A stretch of 64,000 bases of DNA from Talinum fruticosum (taxonomy: Eukaryota > Streptophyta > Magnoliopsida > Caryophyllales > Talinaceae), in assembly GCA_021018815.1 (NCBI GenBank), contig JAITYX010000088.1:310001-374000 (forward strand). Reading direction: 5' to 3'. Each line of letters opens with the position of its first letter. The first letter of the stretch is position 1. Both the position numbers and the translations under genes were made by a program. Positions 10,136 through 19,779 of this stretch are shown one piece after another. A model generated the notes under the pieces. That model saw only the letters and a list, made by a program, of their open reading frames with translations, made no database searches and had not been told where the DNA came from.

Positions 10136-11796
10136 GTACCAATGTCCTTTTGTTCTTTTCTAAGTCACCTGCAAGTTAGAAACAAAGTAACCTTTCTCAC
10201 TTCCTCTAACGAACCCAGTAATACCCTTTACTGCGATCCTTTTTCGAGGAAGAAGACTCTTGGGAACCCAGATATGAACAACATTGGGTTTGGTCCGATT
10301 CTCGAGTCTTTCTTTTAGAGAACTGAGTCCGTGTCTCTTTCTTTTGAAAATCTTTTCTTTTATAAATCGGTGGAGAAGGTTTTCTCCTGTAAGCTGGTCC
10401 GGGCATAGTCCTCATTTCATTCTTATGAATGGGACCATGCTCAGCCTTCCTGAACTTCACAGCTTTGGAATCATTTTTGAAATGCTCGAGTAGGAATTGG
10501 ATTCCTCCTCCTTCTTAAAACCGAGTCCTTCTATTCCGAAGGAGACACATGAAGACCCTAAGAGCATGTCAAGGTTCTTCCGACCTTGAGTAAATTTCAA
10601 AACAAGTTCTTGAGACTCATGTAACTTTTTCTTAAGATGCTCATTTTCTCTTATGAGGGACTCAAACTCAGCCTCATTGGATTGAGCACTAGTCTTGAGT
10701 TCTCTTGGAGTAAGTCTCACTTTTTCTAATTCATTTTTCAAAGAAATGCTTTTAGAAGTGATAGACTCAAGTTATTCTTTAAATTGAGAAGAATCAGAAT
10801 TGGATTGCTCTTCCAAGGTATAGATGTATTTAGCTAAATAAATTTTGGAAAACTTAATGAAATATTCAATCACCTCCCGAGGATTCGTTTCCTCGATGTC
10901 CGAGTGATCTAAGTCCGACTCGATTCAGCTTCGAGTCAAATAGTGCCATTAGACACTTTCGGTCATCCGAGTCTTCATCTTCTTCGGATGAATCTTCATC
11001 ACTCCATGTAGCCATCATAGCCTTCTTCTTCTTTCTGTCCCTTTTTCTTCTTAGACAATCTTTGACTATATGATCATTGTTGCCACATTCAAAACAGACC
11101 AAAGTTCTTAGTCAAAGATAATTTTAAAGGGAAGAGTGTTTACCTTTTCTATCCTTCTTGTCTTTCTTATAGAACTCTTCTCTTGGCCGTTTAACCCATC
11201 TCTTGTGCTTTATCATTCTTTTGAAACCTCTAGCGATAAGTCCCATGGGATCTTCTTCGAGTTTGATGAACTCGCATTTTCTTCTTTGCCTTCGACGCCT
11301 TCAGCGCAATATTCTTCTTAGTGCTCGACCTCGGCATCCTCCTCTTCCGAGATGGATCTCATGGGTGAGTAGCTTCCCAATGAGTACCTCCGGCTTTGAT
11401 AGAGAGAGGTTTTGACCTTCCTTAATGGTTGTCACCTTCGGACCCCATCTTCTATTGGGTAGATTTCGAGTATCTTTCGAACATCTCCTCATGAGAAATC
11501 CTTCTACCCAGAGGTTCCGAGCTTCCTAATGAGTGATGTTTTCTTCGACTCCATCTTGAACAACTCATACTTGTGATGATATTGGCTTATCTTTCCTTGT
11601 CCGACTTGGCTTGTGCCTTCATATGTGTTGACAAGAGTGTCCCACACTTCTTTTGCTATGTCACAAGTCGACACTCTATTGTATTCTTCGGAGCTAATGG
11701 AGCACATCATAATGTTCATGGCCTTGAAGTCTTTTCGAACTTTTCTGCCTCTTCGGTGGTTCACTCGGCCTTTGCTTTGGGCATGAGTCTTGTTTT
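10136..11796 (-). pseudogene. Copia B gag (UBN2-like, zinc knuckle, coiled coil)
   Basis: Gag of copia B, in the same order as in A. The UBN2-like part is at 11790-11301, with MCSISSEEYNRVSTCD and VWDTLVNTYEGTSQVGQ. An intact zinc knuckle CFECGNNDHIVKDC lies near 11060-11100, followed by the acidic ATWSDEDSSEEDEDSDD stretch near 10970-11010. A coiled coil at 10741-10457 holds NELEKVRL and ENEHLKKKLHESQE, and a basic tail is at 10460-10206. Unlike A, all four zinc ligands (C, C, H, C) are kept. Frameshifts near 11300-11500 and 11100-11140 separate the parts. Confidence 0.85.
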
Positions 11797-11810
11797 GGCT
11801 CTAATAGCAA
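11797..11810 (-). other. Copia B primer-binding site (initiator-Met type, mutated)
   Basis: On the minus strand, just after the LTR end ACCTTCA, the sequence reads TTGCTATTAGAGCC. The plant copia primer site complementary to initiator methionine tRNA is TGGTATCAGAGCC. The changes look like transitions plus one transversion. Copia C (38815-38826) and E (50103-50116) carry related versions at the same distance from the LTR. Confidence 0.75.
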
Positions 11811-11811
11811 T

Positions 11812-13339
11812 TGAAGGTTTGCTCTTGGAGAGAGTTAGTCACCCTAGAGGGGGTGAATAGGGTGATGAGGAAATTTTAAGAATAAATGGAAGATTAAAGT
11901 TTAAGACAAACTTTAAGACTGTCCGAGCCTAGATTGGACTCGTAAAAGTATGCGATCGAGTTTACGTGGAAACCCTCCTGGGGCAGAAAACCACCGTCGG
12001 TGCTAATCCAAGCACAAAGTCAAATCTACTATTTTGAATCCACACAATACGAGTAGACAGATCGAACCATAATTTCTCACTTAGACAATTCCTTACAAGG
12101 TTTTCTTAGACTTAGAAGTTCCATTATCTCGATCTAGTACTTCCTAACCGAGGTAACCTTTACAGCTAGGGACAACTGAGCTGAATTAACCCTTACAGCT
12201 CGGTCAAGGGACCTTTGCTCAGAAAGTAGGAAGAAAAGTTGTGACTGATTACAAGACCTTACAACTCGGAAAGTCTGTTAAGTACGGAGTTGGAGTTGTA
12301 AGTAGAAGATTGAATATGAATACAAAGACTTTTGCTTAAGTATGTGTATTGGCAATGGTTCTAGCAATCTTCAAGTCTTGAGAGTTGGCTTTTATTTATA
12401 GATGACCAACAGCTTAGCCGTTGTTACTAGCTTTTAATTAGATGTCCTCTGTGACCGTTGTAACGGTTCTTCTAAGTCGCCGAGAAAAGATCCGTTGAGA
12501 TGTGAACGTTGTGCAACACCTCTTGCCTACTTAGGATGCCCAATCCACTGGTGGTGTCCGAAAAGTAAGGTGGAAACTACCGTTGAGCTTAGTGTTGAAG
12601 ATTTCTAGTTTTGGAAACAGACAACCCTGCAAAGTGTCCGGGCCTTGATCGAAGTAGAAAAATCCTTGTCTGCTGGCGATTTGACATCTTGAAGCCGGTT
12701 ACTTTTGTAATTCAAAAGTAGGATAACCTCGTTTAAATAACCTACAAAAGTAAATCAATTTTGGTTCTCAAAGTATAAAATACTTTGGTCCAAGATTAGA
12801 CACAAATAATAATTTGATTAAGATAATTAAGTGCATAATTATCCGAGTCGAAAAGAATGGAATTTTCCGAGTCTAATATTCATTATACTCAAATTACATC
12901 TCGAGTGAGTTTGGAGAAAGATCAAGCTAGCTAAAGAATATAAGAATACGAGTACTTGATCTAGACAAATATAGTTCAAATAAAACAAGCTGACTAGAAG
13001 AGATGAATTAATGTTGTAATTCACCCGAACTTTGAATGCAGAGTCGGACTTGAGTTTAAACATGTTAAAGCGAGTGTTTGAACATGCGATAACTCGAGAG
13101 TTGTCCGAGTGACTCGGAACTACTAATGTTAAATGATGAGCAAGGGTACGGTTTCGAGTCGATCGAAACAAATGAAAACATATGCAATAGTTTCGTAACA
13201 CTCAAAGAAGGTTTTGTGTCACTTAAAAAGTTTCTATAGCATTTAGAATGACTTGAAATCAAAACTTACAAGAGATGAAGTCTCGTACTGATTCCTTTAT
13301 AGTACTCGGAATGTTATACATGCAAAGTCTAAGTCTTCA
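11812..13339 (-). repeat. Copia B 5' LTR (1,528 bp)
   Basis: Long terminal repeat of the copia A-F family. On the minus strand it starts TGAAGACTTAGAC and ends GAGCAAACCTTCA, so the tips are the short inverted repeat TGAAG/CTTCA. It is followed by the primer site and gag, which makes it a 5' LTR. It is homologous over its length to the LTRs of C, D, F and the solo copy at 40466. It holds a TATA box and AACGG motifs (see 12393-12530). It would carry the promoter and the RNA 5' end. Confidence 0.9.
12393..12530 (-). promoter_or_regulatory. Copia B LTR core promoter: TATA box with AACGG cluster
   Basis: The minus strand reads CTATAAATAA at 12402-12393. Within about 130 bp upstream there are repeated AACGG or CCGTT cores: AACAACGGCTAAG, CCGTTACAACGG and TCAACGGATC. 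The same arrangement recurs in the other family LTRs. AACGG is the core of plant MYB3R (MSA) sites; binding here is inference. Confidence 0.55.
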
Positions 13340-14230
13340 CTTTTCAACTCACTTCAATGTTAACCATTCCAAATTCTTAGTTCACGACTCTAATCCTTGA
13401 ATATATATTAACACCCAATTCACTATTGGATTTCATGTACATATTCAGCCTCGTGACTCTCAATTCCACTTCACAACTCATTTTTCTAGAATTCGGATAA
13501 TGTTTAGCTTTAATTTCATTTCAACAAACCAAATTCATTTTCAATTTCAAGTAACCTAAACTCAGGTAGTGATTCTTGATCCGCCTATTACTATCCCAAA
13601 GTTAATCTCTACATCCAAATTTAGCACTTCCAGTTTCTTTACACTAACTCAAACCTACGGATTCACAAAGCAAGTAATAATTAAACATCAAATGTTCAAA
13701 CCCACAAATCCTCAATCTAACCTATTCTTCTCAATTCATTCACATGTTATATACCTTAATTTAACATTCTAATTCCATTAACACCAACTCAAACCTTCAA
13801 ATTCATTAGGCTCGATATCAAATACTTGAACCCACAAAACCCTTAATTTACTCGGTTTCTTCCTCTTTTATCCACATGCTATACATTTCCATCAATTTTA
13901 ACAATTTAAATAAAATCAACCAAATCAAGTAATTTAACAACAAATCCATTCAGGCTTTAATTTCCATTAATTTAATGAACTACCCACCTCAAATTCTAGG
14001 GTTTTGTCAATTCATTTGGATTTCTTGCTTTTTTTCCTCTCATTCTCAGTATCTGTCTCGCTCCGCCCCTTTCTATCACTGCTTTTCCCTCTTTGGTCGC
14101 TCTCTCTCTCTCTATCTCGCCCTGCTCTATTTCGGTTCAGGCTCGGTGCGCCTACTCGTCCCCTAGCCTCGGTCGTTTAACCTAGGTCGCTGCCCCTATC
14201 GTTTTACCTCTCTCGTTCTCCTGTCGTCCC
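13340..14230 (-). repeat. Fragment of a second Del/Tekay-like LTR
   Basis: An 890-bp stretch without genes: AT-rich to about 14030, then strongly C/T-rich. It matches the interior of the solo LTR at 6913-9991 in order and orientation: AACAAATCCATT, then ACTACCCACC, then a TCNTTTGGATTTCTTGC-like stretch at 13935-14025 corresponds to 8970-9070, followed in both by a C/T-rich tract. Neither LTR end is present. Copia B lies against its left side and Tat element I against its right side, so it is probably an older target of both. Confidence 0.55.
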
Positions 14231-15685
14231 TATAGGAACCACAGCTAGCTGGGGCCCGTACAGCTTTCCCACTTGTGCCGGGTCCCTTTTTAAAGATTGA
14301 TTTTGAATATGGTTTTAGAAAGTTGATTTTAGAATGTAGGGATGAATCTCTTTTTAAGATTTTCGAATTTATTAAATCTATTTAAAGCGAACGACCAAAG
14401 TTTGAATGGCGATTTTATTAACCATTTTATTTTTATAATTCTTATTTTCTAATTAAGGAATAAAGTAAAATTACGGCTTTGGTCCTGCCATGAAACTTAG
14501 GGCTAGATTAGTGTGAAAACATCGATCCGGTGTGAAGCCTCGCCTAGCGACCACCGAGCACGGTGGTAGCCCGTTCTTGGCGGTGCCGGGCGCCGGCCGA
14601 GGCGGGGCTTGACAGGGTCAGCCTCCGGCCTAGTTGGCGAATCCGAAACCTTTATCATTTTTATCCTATAAATCGAAAAACAATAGTTGTGCTCGAAGCT
14701 CGATGAAGGGATTGATGTTTTGGATCATGTTTCAAATGTTGTACCTTGACTTGGCCATGGAGTGGTCCTGAAGTCTTGGTGTGGTGTCCGAACCATGACC
14801 GCTATTGTGCTTGAAGCTCGACGGAGGGATTGATGTCCGAACCTTAACCGCTCTTGGGTCCGAGACTTGACTTAGTTGTGTCTTAACCTTGACCGCTATT
14901 GAGGTTGAAGCTCGACCGATCTCTGTTTGAACTTTGATCATTGTTGGGCCTAAAGCTTGACGAAGTTGTGTCCGAACCTTGACCACCTGTTGGGCCCGAA
15001 GCTCGACCGAGTTGTGTCTCGAACCTTGGCCGCTGCTGGGGCGAAGCTCGACGGAGTGGTGTCCGAACCTTGACCGCTCTTGGGTCCGAAGCTCGACTTC
15101 TATCGACTTTCGTCGGAATAGGGATAGAGGCTTATCTTTGTGTAGAAATTCCTTCCTAGACTTGGTCGTTGGATAACTCGAAGTCCGCTTACTTGAAAAT
15201 ATGATGTTGCATGAGATTATGTGCCTCATTCAAAATTTGAGCTTTTAGTTTGTGTTTTAATAGCTCCTTTGTAAGGTAAACGATTTGTGTCTCCTTCTTA
15301 GTATTCTTGCAGCTTGTTATGGTTGTATAACCCTTTCGATCTTTATCCCCCACGTTCTTCTTGGGTGCATGTGTCTAGCTCTTCTTGAATTTTGGAGAGT
15401 TGGTGAGCTTTGATTAGTCGATAGAAGATCCTCTTTGAAGGTGACAGAGTGTAAATGACCTCCTTGATACTAATCTGATGCTTGATGCTCGCTTGATGCT
15501 TGATGCTTCTTTATACTTGATGCTTGGTTGAATAATTCCTTGTAGGGTGCTTTGTTATTTAACTTTTGAACTTTTAGGAGTTTTACTCATGCAAAGGAGA
15601 TGAATGCAAGACTCTATTCTAATAACAAATGCATTCTTTTGTTAAGATGATGCGAAAAGGTCTAACAAACAAATAAAAAATTGCA
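14231..15685 (-). repeat. Tat element I 3' LTR
   Basis: On the minus strand this runs from TGCAATTTTTTATTTG, directly after a purine tract, to GTGGTTCCTA at 14231. The last ~450 bp (14231-14690) align with the end of the H LTR (about 24050-24468): both share TCACACNAATCTAGCCCTAA, CATCCCTACATTC and the GGGCCCC block. The terminal dinucleotide is TA rather than CA. A minisatellite occupies 14690-15115. The segment 15116-15685 is otherwise simple and AT-leaning, with TGATGCTTGATGC repeats near 15478-15530. Confidence 0.65.
14690..15115 (-). repeat. Minisatellite inside the element I LTR
   Basis: About eight imperfect units of roughly 45-60 bp built on GAAGCTCGACNGAG, GTGTCCGAACCTTGACCGCT and TTGGGTC words. 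Because units keep a near-constant phase, an open minus-strand frame (14732-15229) runs across it with repeated VELR and KVRTQ words; this looks like a product of the repeat, not a gene. The matching part of the H LTR lacks this array. Confidence 0.7.
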
Positions 15686-15705
15686 CTTTAGCCCCCACCC
15701 CTAAA
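15686..15705 (-). other. Element I polypurine tract
   Basis: The minus strand reads TTTAGGGGTGGGGGCTAAAG immediately before the LTR start TGCAATTT. Such a purine run primes plus-strand DNA synthesis in LTR elements, and it fixes the interior side of the 3' LTR. Confidence 0.6.
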
Positions 15706-16140
15706 GTAAAGCCCAAAGAAGGGTAGGTTGCGCGAACCGTGATATACTCGCTGCTGATGGTGAACCATGCTCCTAACGGTTTGGTGCTCGAATCGGATCG
15801 CCATGCTTCTTGATGGTTCAATGCATTTTCCACATGGGCTTCTACTCTTTTGGAGTAAAGAGAAGTGTTTTTGGATTCAGGAAATTGGAAATGGGAATTG
15901 GAAATTGGGTTCAAAATTAGGATCTCGGTCACACCTTGTGGGCTTCCTACGTATCTACAATAGCGGAAATTAAGCATTCGTAGTTCAAAAAGGAAATGAT
16001 TTGATTTTGTTTTGTTTTTTAAATTTTTGAAAGACAGGAAAAGGAAATACAATGGATAAGGAAAAGGGACAAAGCAAACAGACATAGAATAGATATGAAA
16101 AAGGGAAATGCAACCTTTATTGGTATCATTCATGAGTAGT
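15706..16140 (-). other. Element I 3' untranslated region
   Basis: Region between the end of gag and the purine tract. A minus-strand frame contains CRYVGSPQGVTEI near 15920-15960, from a TACGTAGGAAGCCCACAAGG-type sequence of a kind I recall from 3' ends of Tat-related elements. I see no pol motif. The long minus frame across 15642-16133 is probably not a protein gene. Confidence 0.45.
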
Positions 16141-16144
16141 GGGC

Positions 16145-16720
16145 TTATTGGATGATCTTCTAGTCGGATAAAGCTTGTTGTTCTTTTATGAGCATGCCAG
16201 CATCTCCGAGTGCTTTGAAGTTCTCGATAGGCAAGAACCTCGAGTGCTAATGATAGGCAGGTTGGAGGTTCTTGATGATGATTCTAACTCCGATCCTTCT
16301 TAGATGGACGATTAGTCATGTGGGAAGTGTTGCCCTCCAGCGAATAAAGAAGTTAGTGAAGCCTTCATTGTCTCCTTGCTTGATCAATTCTAGATCCCAA
16401 AGTGTGACTGGTACATTAGTATTGTAGGAGTATTGATGTAGGAACTCCCGTAATGATCCTCGCTTGTTTGTGACCTTGTGTGGGTCAACAACATTGCACC
16501 ATTTCATGACATCTCGTGTCAAATGTCCATGGAAAGATGACATGATACGTGTCCTCCAATTCATTTTTCAAAGTCATTGCCCCCACAAAGTTTCTCACTT
16601 GATGGTGAGGGTTTTTGAAACTTGATGTTAAGCATGGTAAACTTAGGGGGTAGCTTGCCTTTAGGGATTGAAGTGAATCCTCGGGCTAGATAGTGGTGGT
16701 TGAACATTGATGGCTCTTGG
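16145..16720 (-). pseudogene. Tat-type gag of element I (frameshifted)
   Basis: Retrotransposon capsid Gag of the gypsy Tat lineage. The minus strand encodes SLREFLHQYSYN, then LELIKQGDNEGFTNFFIRWRA (split here as LELIKQGDNE and GFTNFFIRWRA), matching the retrotrans_gag pattern of a Gln-Phe/Tyr-Ser lead-in followed by F--RWR. Downstream, in another frame at 16145-16310, are NRPSKKDR and ENFKALGDAGMLIKE, which continue the Tat gag. Upstream, 16570-16720 encodes LPPKFTMLNIKFQK-like sequence. At least two frameshifts break it. No protease or RT follows before the element's 3' end. Confidence 0.7.
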
Positions 16721-17394
16721 AACATTTTTTTCTATCTCGCTCTATTCTTGGATCGGATTGTGGCATGGGTTGAGGTTCGGGTGGGATCCTTCTCTTTCTT
16801 TTTCTTTCCCTTTGGACTTTGATTTCCTCTCCAATTCTTCGCGAATGAAACAAATGGATTTAGATATAAACTTGATCATATTATCCTAGGTATCAAACCT
16901 AGCTTCTAATTTTGCAACATGCATTCCTTGAATAAGGTCATGATGGAAGATTGCTCTAACTTGTTAGCCATTTTTGGAGGAGGATTTTGTTTTCATCTTA
17001 TGTGGTGCACTCGGTGTTGCCAGTAAATGTGTGAGACGTATCGGTGTGGTACGTACCAATGTGGGACGTCTCGGTGTTGAAGTTGATTTCTTATTTCTTA
17101 GAAGCTTTGTGCCAGGATTCTTGACTTGTATAGGATTTCCTATCGTGTATCCCAAAAGAGTACGCTTAGGATTGGCTCATGGAAGAACTTATAGGAGAGA
17201 TTGGGCTTTAGTGCTTGACTTGAGGAAGACCGATCCTAGGAGGAGAGAGAATGATATGCTCCTTTATTGGGATGCACATAAAGGGATATGAAACAAATGG
17301 AATGGAATGTATACAACGATGTGCATGACTTAATCTAGGATGATTCTATGATTTGGCTAGTGCAGAACTAAAATGCATAGATGATTATTCCTAA
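16721..17394 (-). other. Element I leader between minisatellite and gag
   Basis: Sequence between the leader minisatellite and gag. Short open frames exist on both strands (for example 16964-17155 minus and 16974-17291 plus), but none shows a recognisable domain. It may include the N-terminal part of gag, too decayed to read. Nothing else is seen. Confidence 0.4.
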
Positions 17395-17910
17395 TGGAAA
17401 ATGAATTTGTTTTAGCTAAATGAAAAATGAAAATGCAAAACAGACTACCCAATTGGAGATGAATTTGATTTTGGCTAATGCAAATGAAAGACTCTACTAA
17501 TTAGAGAAGAATTTAATTTTGGCTAATGCAAATGAAAGACACTCCTAATTAGAGATGAAATTAATTTTGACTAATGCCGAATAAAATGAATGGACACCTT
17601 AATTGGGATGATTTTGCTTTGGCTAAATGCAAAAAAGGAATGCAAATATGGACTCACCAATTTTTAGATGATTTTGACTTTGGCTAAATGCAAAAAGGAA
17701 ATTCAAATATGGACTAACCTATTTTGAGATGACTTTGACATTGGCTAAATGCAAAAAGGAAATGCAAGATTGGACTCATTTACTTTGAGATGAAATTTAT
17801 TTTGGCTAATGTAAAAATAAAATCCGAGATTGGACTCACCTACTTTGAGATGAAATTTATTTAGGCTAATGCAAAAACGAAATGAATGGACTAACCTTAA
17901 TTGAGATGAA
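17395..17910 (-). repeat. Leader minisatellite of Tat element I (~9 units)
   Basis: About nine tandem units of 53-60 bp. Each contains GATGAAATTNATTTTGGCTAA, TGCAAANGGAAATG and a GGACTCACC-like word. The same unit, reverse-complemented, forms the shorter array at 25155-25390 in element H. Since H is on the plus strand and I on the minus strand, the array has the same orientation in both elements. It is therefore an ancestral part of their leader, not chance low complexity. Confidence 0.8.
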
Positions 17911-18385
17911 GTTTATGCCCTAAAGTGATGCTCCTCTTATGTATTGCTTGCTTGGAGTTCGTACAAGGGTAGAGGTGCACAACCTCACTTCTTCTTGGGG
18001 AGGTTCCTTTTCTTTTCCTTAGGGAGGTTTTCCACCTTCTCCATCGGTAAGTTCCTTTAGAATGGAGATTCACTGCTCTCCGGGGAGGACCAAAAGATGA
18101 GCGCATGCTTGAAGTGGCGCCTTTGCTCTCCAGGGGTAGCAGACGATGAGTACAAGATGGTCAAAGTAGAGCTCTACCCAAGCTCCAAGGAGGTCCCCAA
18201 TCCAAACGCAACAAAGCTTGTTTGAGAGCATGAGGTTCTTCAAAGTCTACAAAATCCAGCTCCATGGCATCATCAATCAAAAGGTTGCATAATGTCTTCG
18301 CAACGAGGGACGAGCAACAATTGGCGTAGCAGACTTGCTCGGCAGAGTCCCTATTGAAGTGTTGGCACAATTTCTCATAACCAGC
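17897..18385 (-). other. Unrecognised coding-like block upstream of the element I leader
   Basis: Two adjacent minus-strand frames (18370-18161 and 18106-17897). The first reads CQHFNRDSAEQVCYANCC, then LCNLLIDDAMELDFVDFEEP, with mixed amino-acid use unlike the AT-rich surroundings; the second is Arg/Lys-rich. I do not recognise the protein. It could be a captured host fragment, an unusual Tat leader, or the target into which element I inserted. No start, splice site or full domain can be defended. Confidence 0.3.
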
Positions 18386-18560
18386 AGGAAGTGCTCAGTA
18401 ACTCATTTTCGCTATGATCGAAGGAGAGAGGAATTCAGTCAAAAGAATTATTGTATTACCAACTCTCTTAATAAAGCCACTAGCCCTCATCCCTCTAATT
18501 CACTTTAACAACCTAAGACACAACCAGAACCGAAGTTCCTATAACGCTTATTGTCTTTAT

Positions 18561-18810
18561 TAACAATGAGGTCGGATTCACTACGCAAGCATAGAGTCTA
18601 TGTGCAATGTGGGTCAGTACACGAAGAAAGGAAAAGGGATAAAGGATTCATCGGAGAAAAGGTGATAAACAATTAGAAAACTAATAATAATTCTCCATTG
18701 TTTATCACCTTTTCTCCGATGAATCCTTTACCCCTTTTGTCTTTCTTCGTGTACCCACCCATAGTGCACATAGACTCTATGCTTGCCTAGTGAATCCGAC
18801 CTCATTGTTA
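18561..18810. repeat. Foldback unit 1 core inverted repeat
   Basis: Arms 18561-18673 and 18697-18810, about 113 bp each with few mismatches, around a 23-nt loop. The left arm begins TAACAATGAGGTCGG and the right arm ends CCGACCTCATTGTTA. The inner tips are GATAAACAAT and ATTGTTTATC. Transcribed, this would form a long hairpin RNA. Confidence 0.85.
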
Positions 18811-18964
18811 AAGAGAATTCAGGTTATAGGATAAATTAGTCCACCCCTCACTTCAACTCATCGGAATAAATACAACTCGCTTCCTTCTATTCGTTGTGTA
18901 AGAGAATTGTTTACATATATATTATCAATAATATATATATATAGTTTCCTTTTTAATTCCAATT

Positions 18965-19498
18965 TTGATGTATTATATGTTTATTATAAACTAGACATGA
19001 TTTTTTTAAAGTTTTTACATAATGCATAAGACAATAATGAAATTATGAATGAAATGTTGAGGCAACCCCTTTAATTTCCTTTAACAACCCAAGACATAAC
19101 AGGAATCGGAATTCCTTTGTTGTAATTAACATCGAAGTTGAGTTTAGAAGATAAAGCATGGAGTGTAAATACAACATAGGCCGATCAACGAAGAAGGGCA
19201 GATGGATGGACGCGTCAAATGGAAATAAAATGCCATTTGTTTCCATCTCGACTCCTCGATCTTTCTGCCCATCTTCGCCGATCCGCTTATGTTGCATGTA
19301 CACTCAAGATTTTGTCTTGTATACCCAACTTCATTGTTAATCACAACAAAGGAATTCAAGTTCTTGCTAAGTCTTGGGTCGTTTAAGCAAATTGAATGAA
19401 TGGCCTCAACATTTCATTCATATTTCATTATTGTCTTATGAATTACGTAAACTTCAAAAAATCATGGCCTCTAGTTTACGATCATGTATAATACAACA
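18965..19498. repeat. Foldback unit 2 inverted repeat
   Basis: Imperfect palindrome with arms of about 265 bp around a centre near 19232. The left arm has GAATGAAATGTTGAGG and AACCCAAGACATAACAGG. The right arm mirrors them with CCTCAACATTTCATTC and a TAAGTCTTGGGTCGTTTAA-like stretch. Practically no loop separates the arms (AAATAAAATG against CCATTTGTTT). Confidence 0.8.
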
Positions 19499-19779
19499 AA
19501 TTTGCACCCAAAAACGAAACCGAATATTTAGGTAATTGGATAAATTAATCCAACCCCAACTTCAACTCATCAAAATAAATAAATTTGATAACAAATTTAT
19601 CTTTATGACAAGTATTTGGGGAGATCCATATGTCTAGATAGCTCTCCAATTGGTTTTATTTTTTCACACATATATTTTTGCCCTTTTCGTCCTTAAACTA
19701 TATATATTTCCCTCGGTTCGTTGTGTAAGAAAATTATTTACGTATATAATAATATATATATGGTTTCCTTTTTGCTTCC

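Larger units (their letters stand above)
4863..13339 (-). mobile_element. Copia element B, 5' LTR to mid-RT
   Basis: Second copia copy on the minus strand. It begins with a 5' LTR (11812-13339), then primer site, gag, protease, integrase and the first half of RT, and stops at the junction with copia A at about 4863. It lacks the rest of RT, RNase H and the 3' LTR. A Tekay-like solo LTR (6913-9991) interrupts its protease. Gene content and wording match A, C, D and F. B lies next to a fragment of Tekay-like LTR at 13340-14230, probably its insertion target, but the missing 3' end means no target duplication can be tested. Confidence 0.85.
14231..18385 (-). mobile_element. Tat-type Ty3/gypsy element I with gag but no pol
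   Basis: Minus-strand gypsy element. From high to low coordinate: an unrecognised coding-like block (18385-17897), a leader with a 53-60-bp minisatellite (17910-17395), gag (about 16720-16145), a 3' region (16140-15706), a purine tract (15705-15686) and a 3' LTR (15685-14231). Protease, RT, RNase H and integrase are absent: gag ends about 450 bp from the purine tract. That makes it a deletion derivative or a non-autonomous gag-only form. Its 5' LTR is not visible; the palindrome array begins at about 18386. LTR and leader match Tat element H (22821-26740), which lies in the opposite orientation. Confidence 0.7.

Noticed and set aside
14732..15229. 165-codon minus-strand frame with internal repeats
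   Set aside because: The frame follows a minisatellite in the element I LTR. The repeated VELR and KVRTQ words come from the DNA repeat, and the related H LTR has no such frame.
15642..16133. 163-codon minus-strand frame as a host membrane protein
   Set aside because: It spans the element I purine tract and LTR start, its hydrophobic parts come from T-rich DNA, and it has no recognised domain.
17395..17910. CRISPR-like regular repeats
   Set aside because: Units are contiguous and vary along their whole length with no unique spacers; the context is a plant Tat retrotransposon leader.
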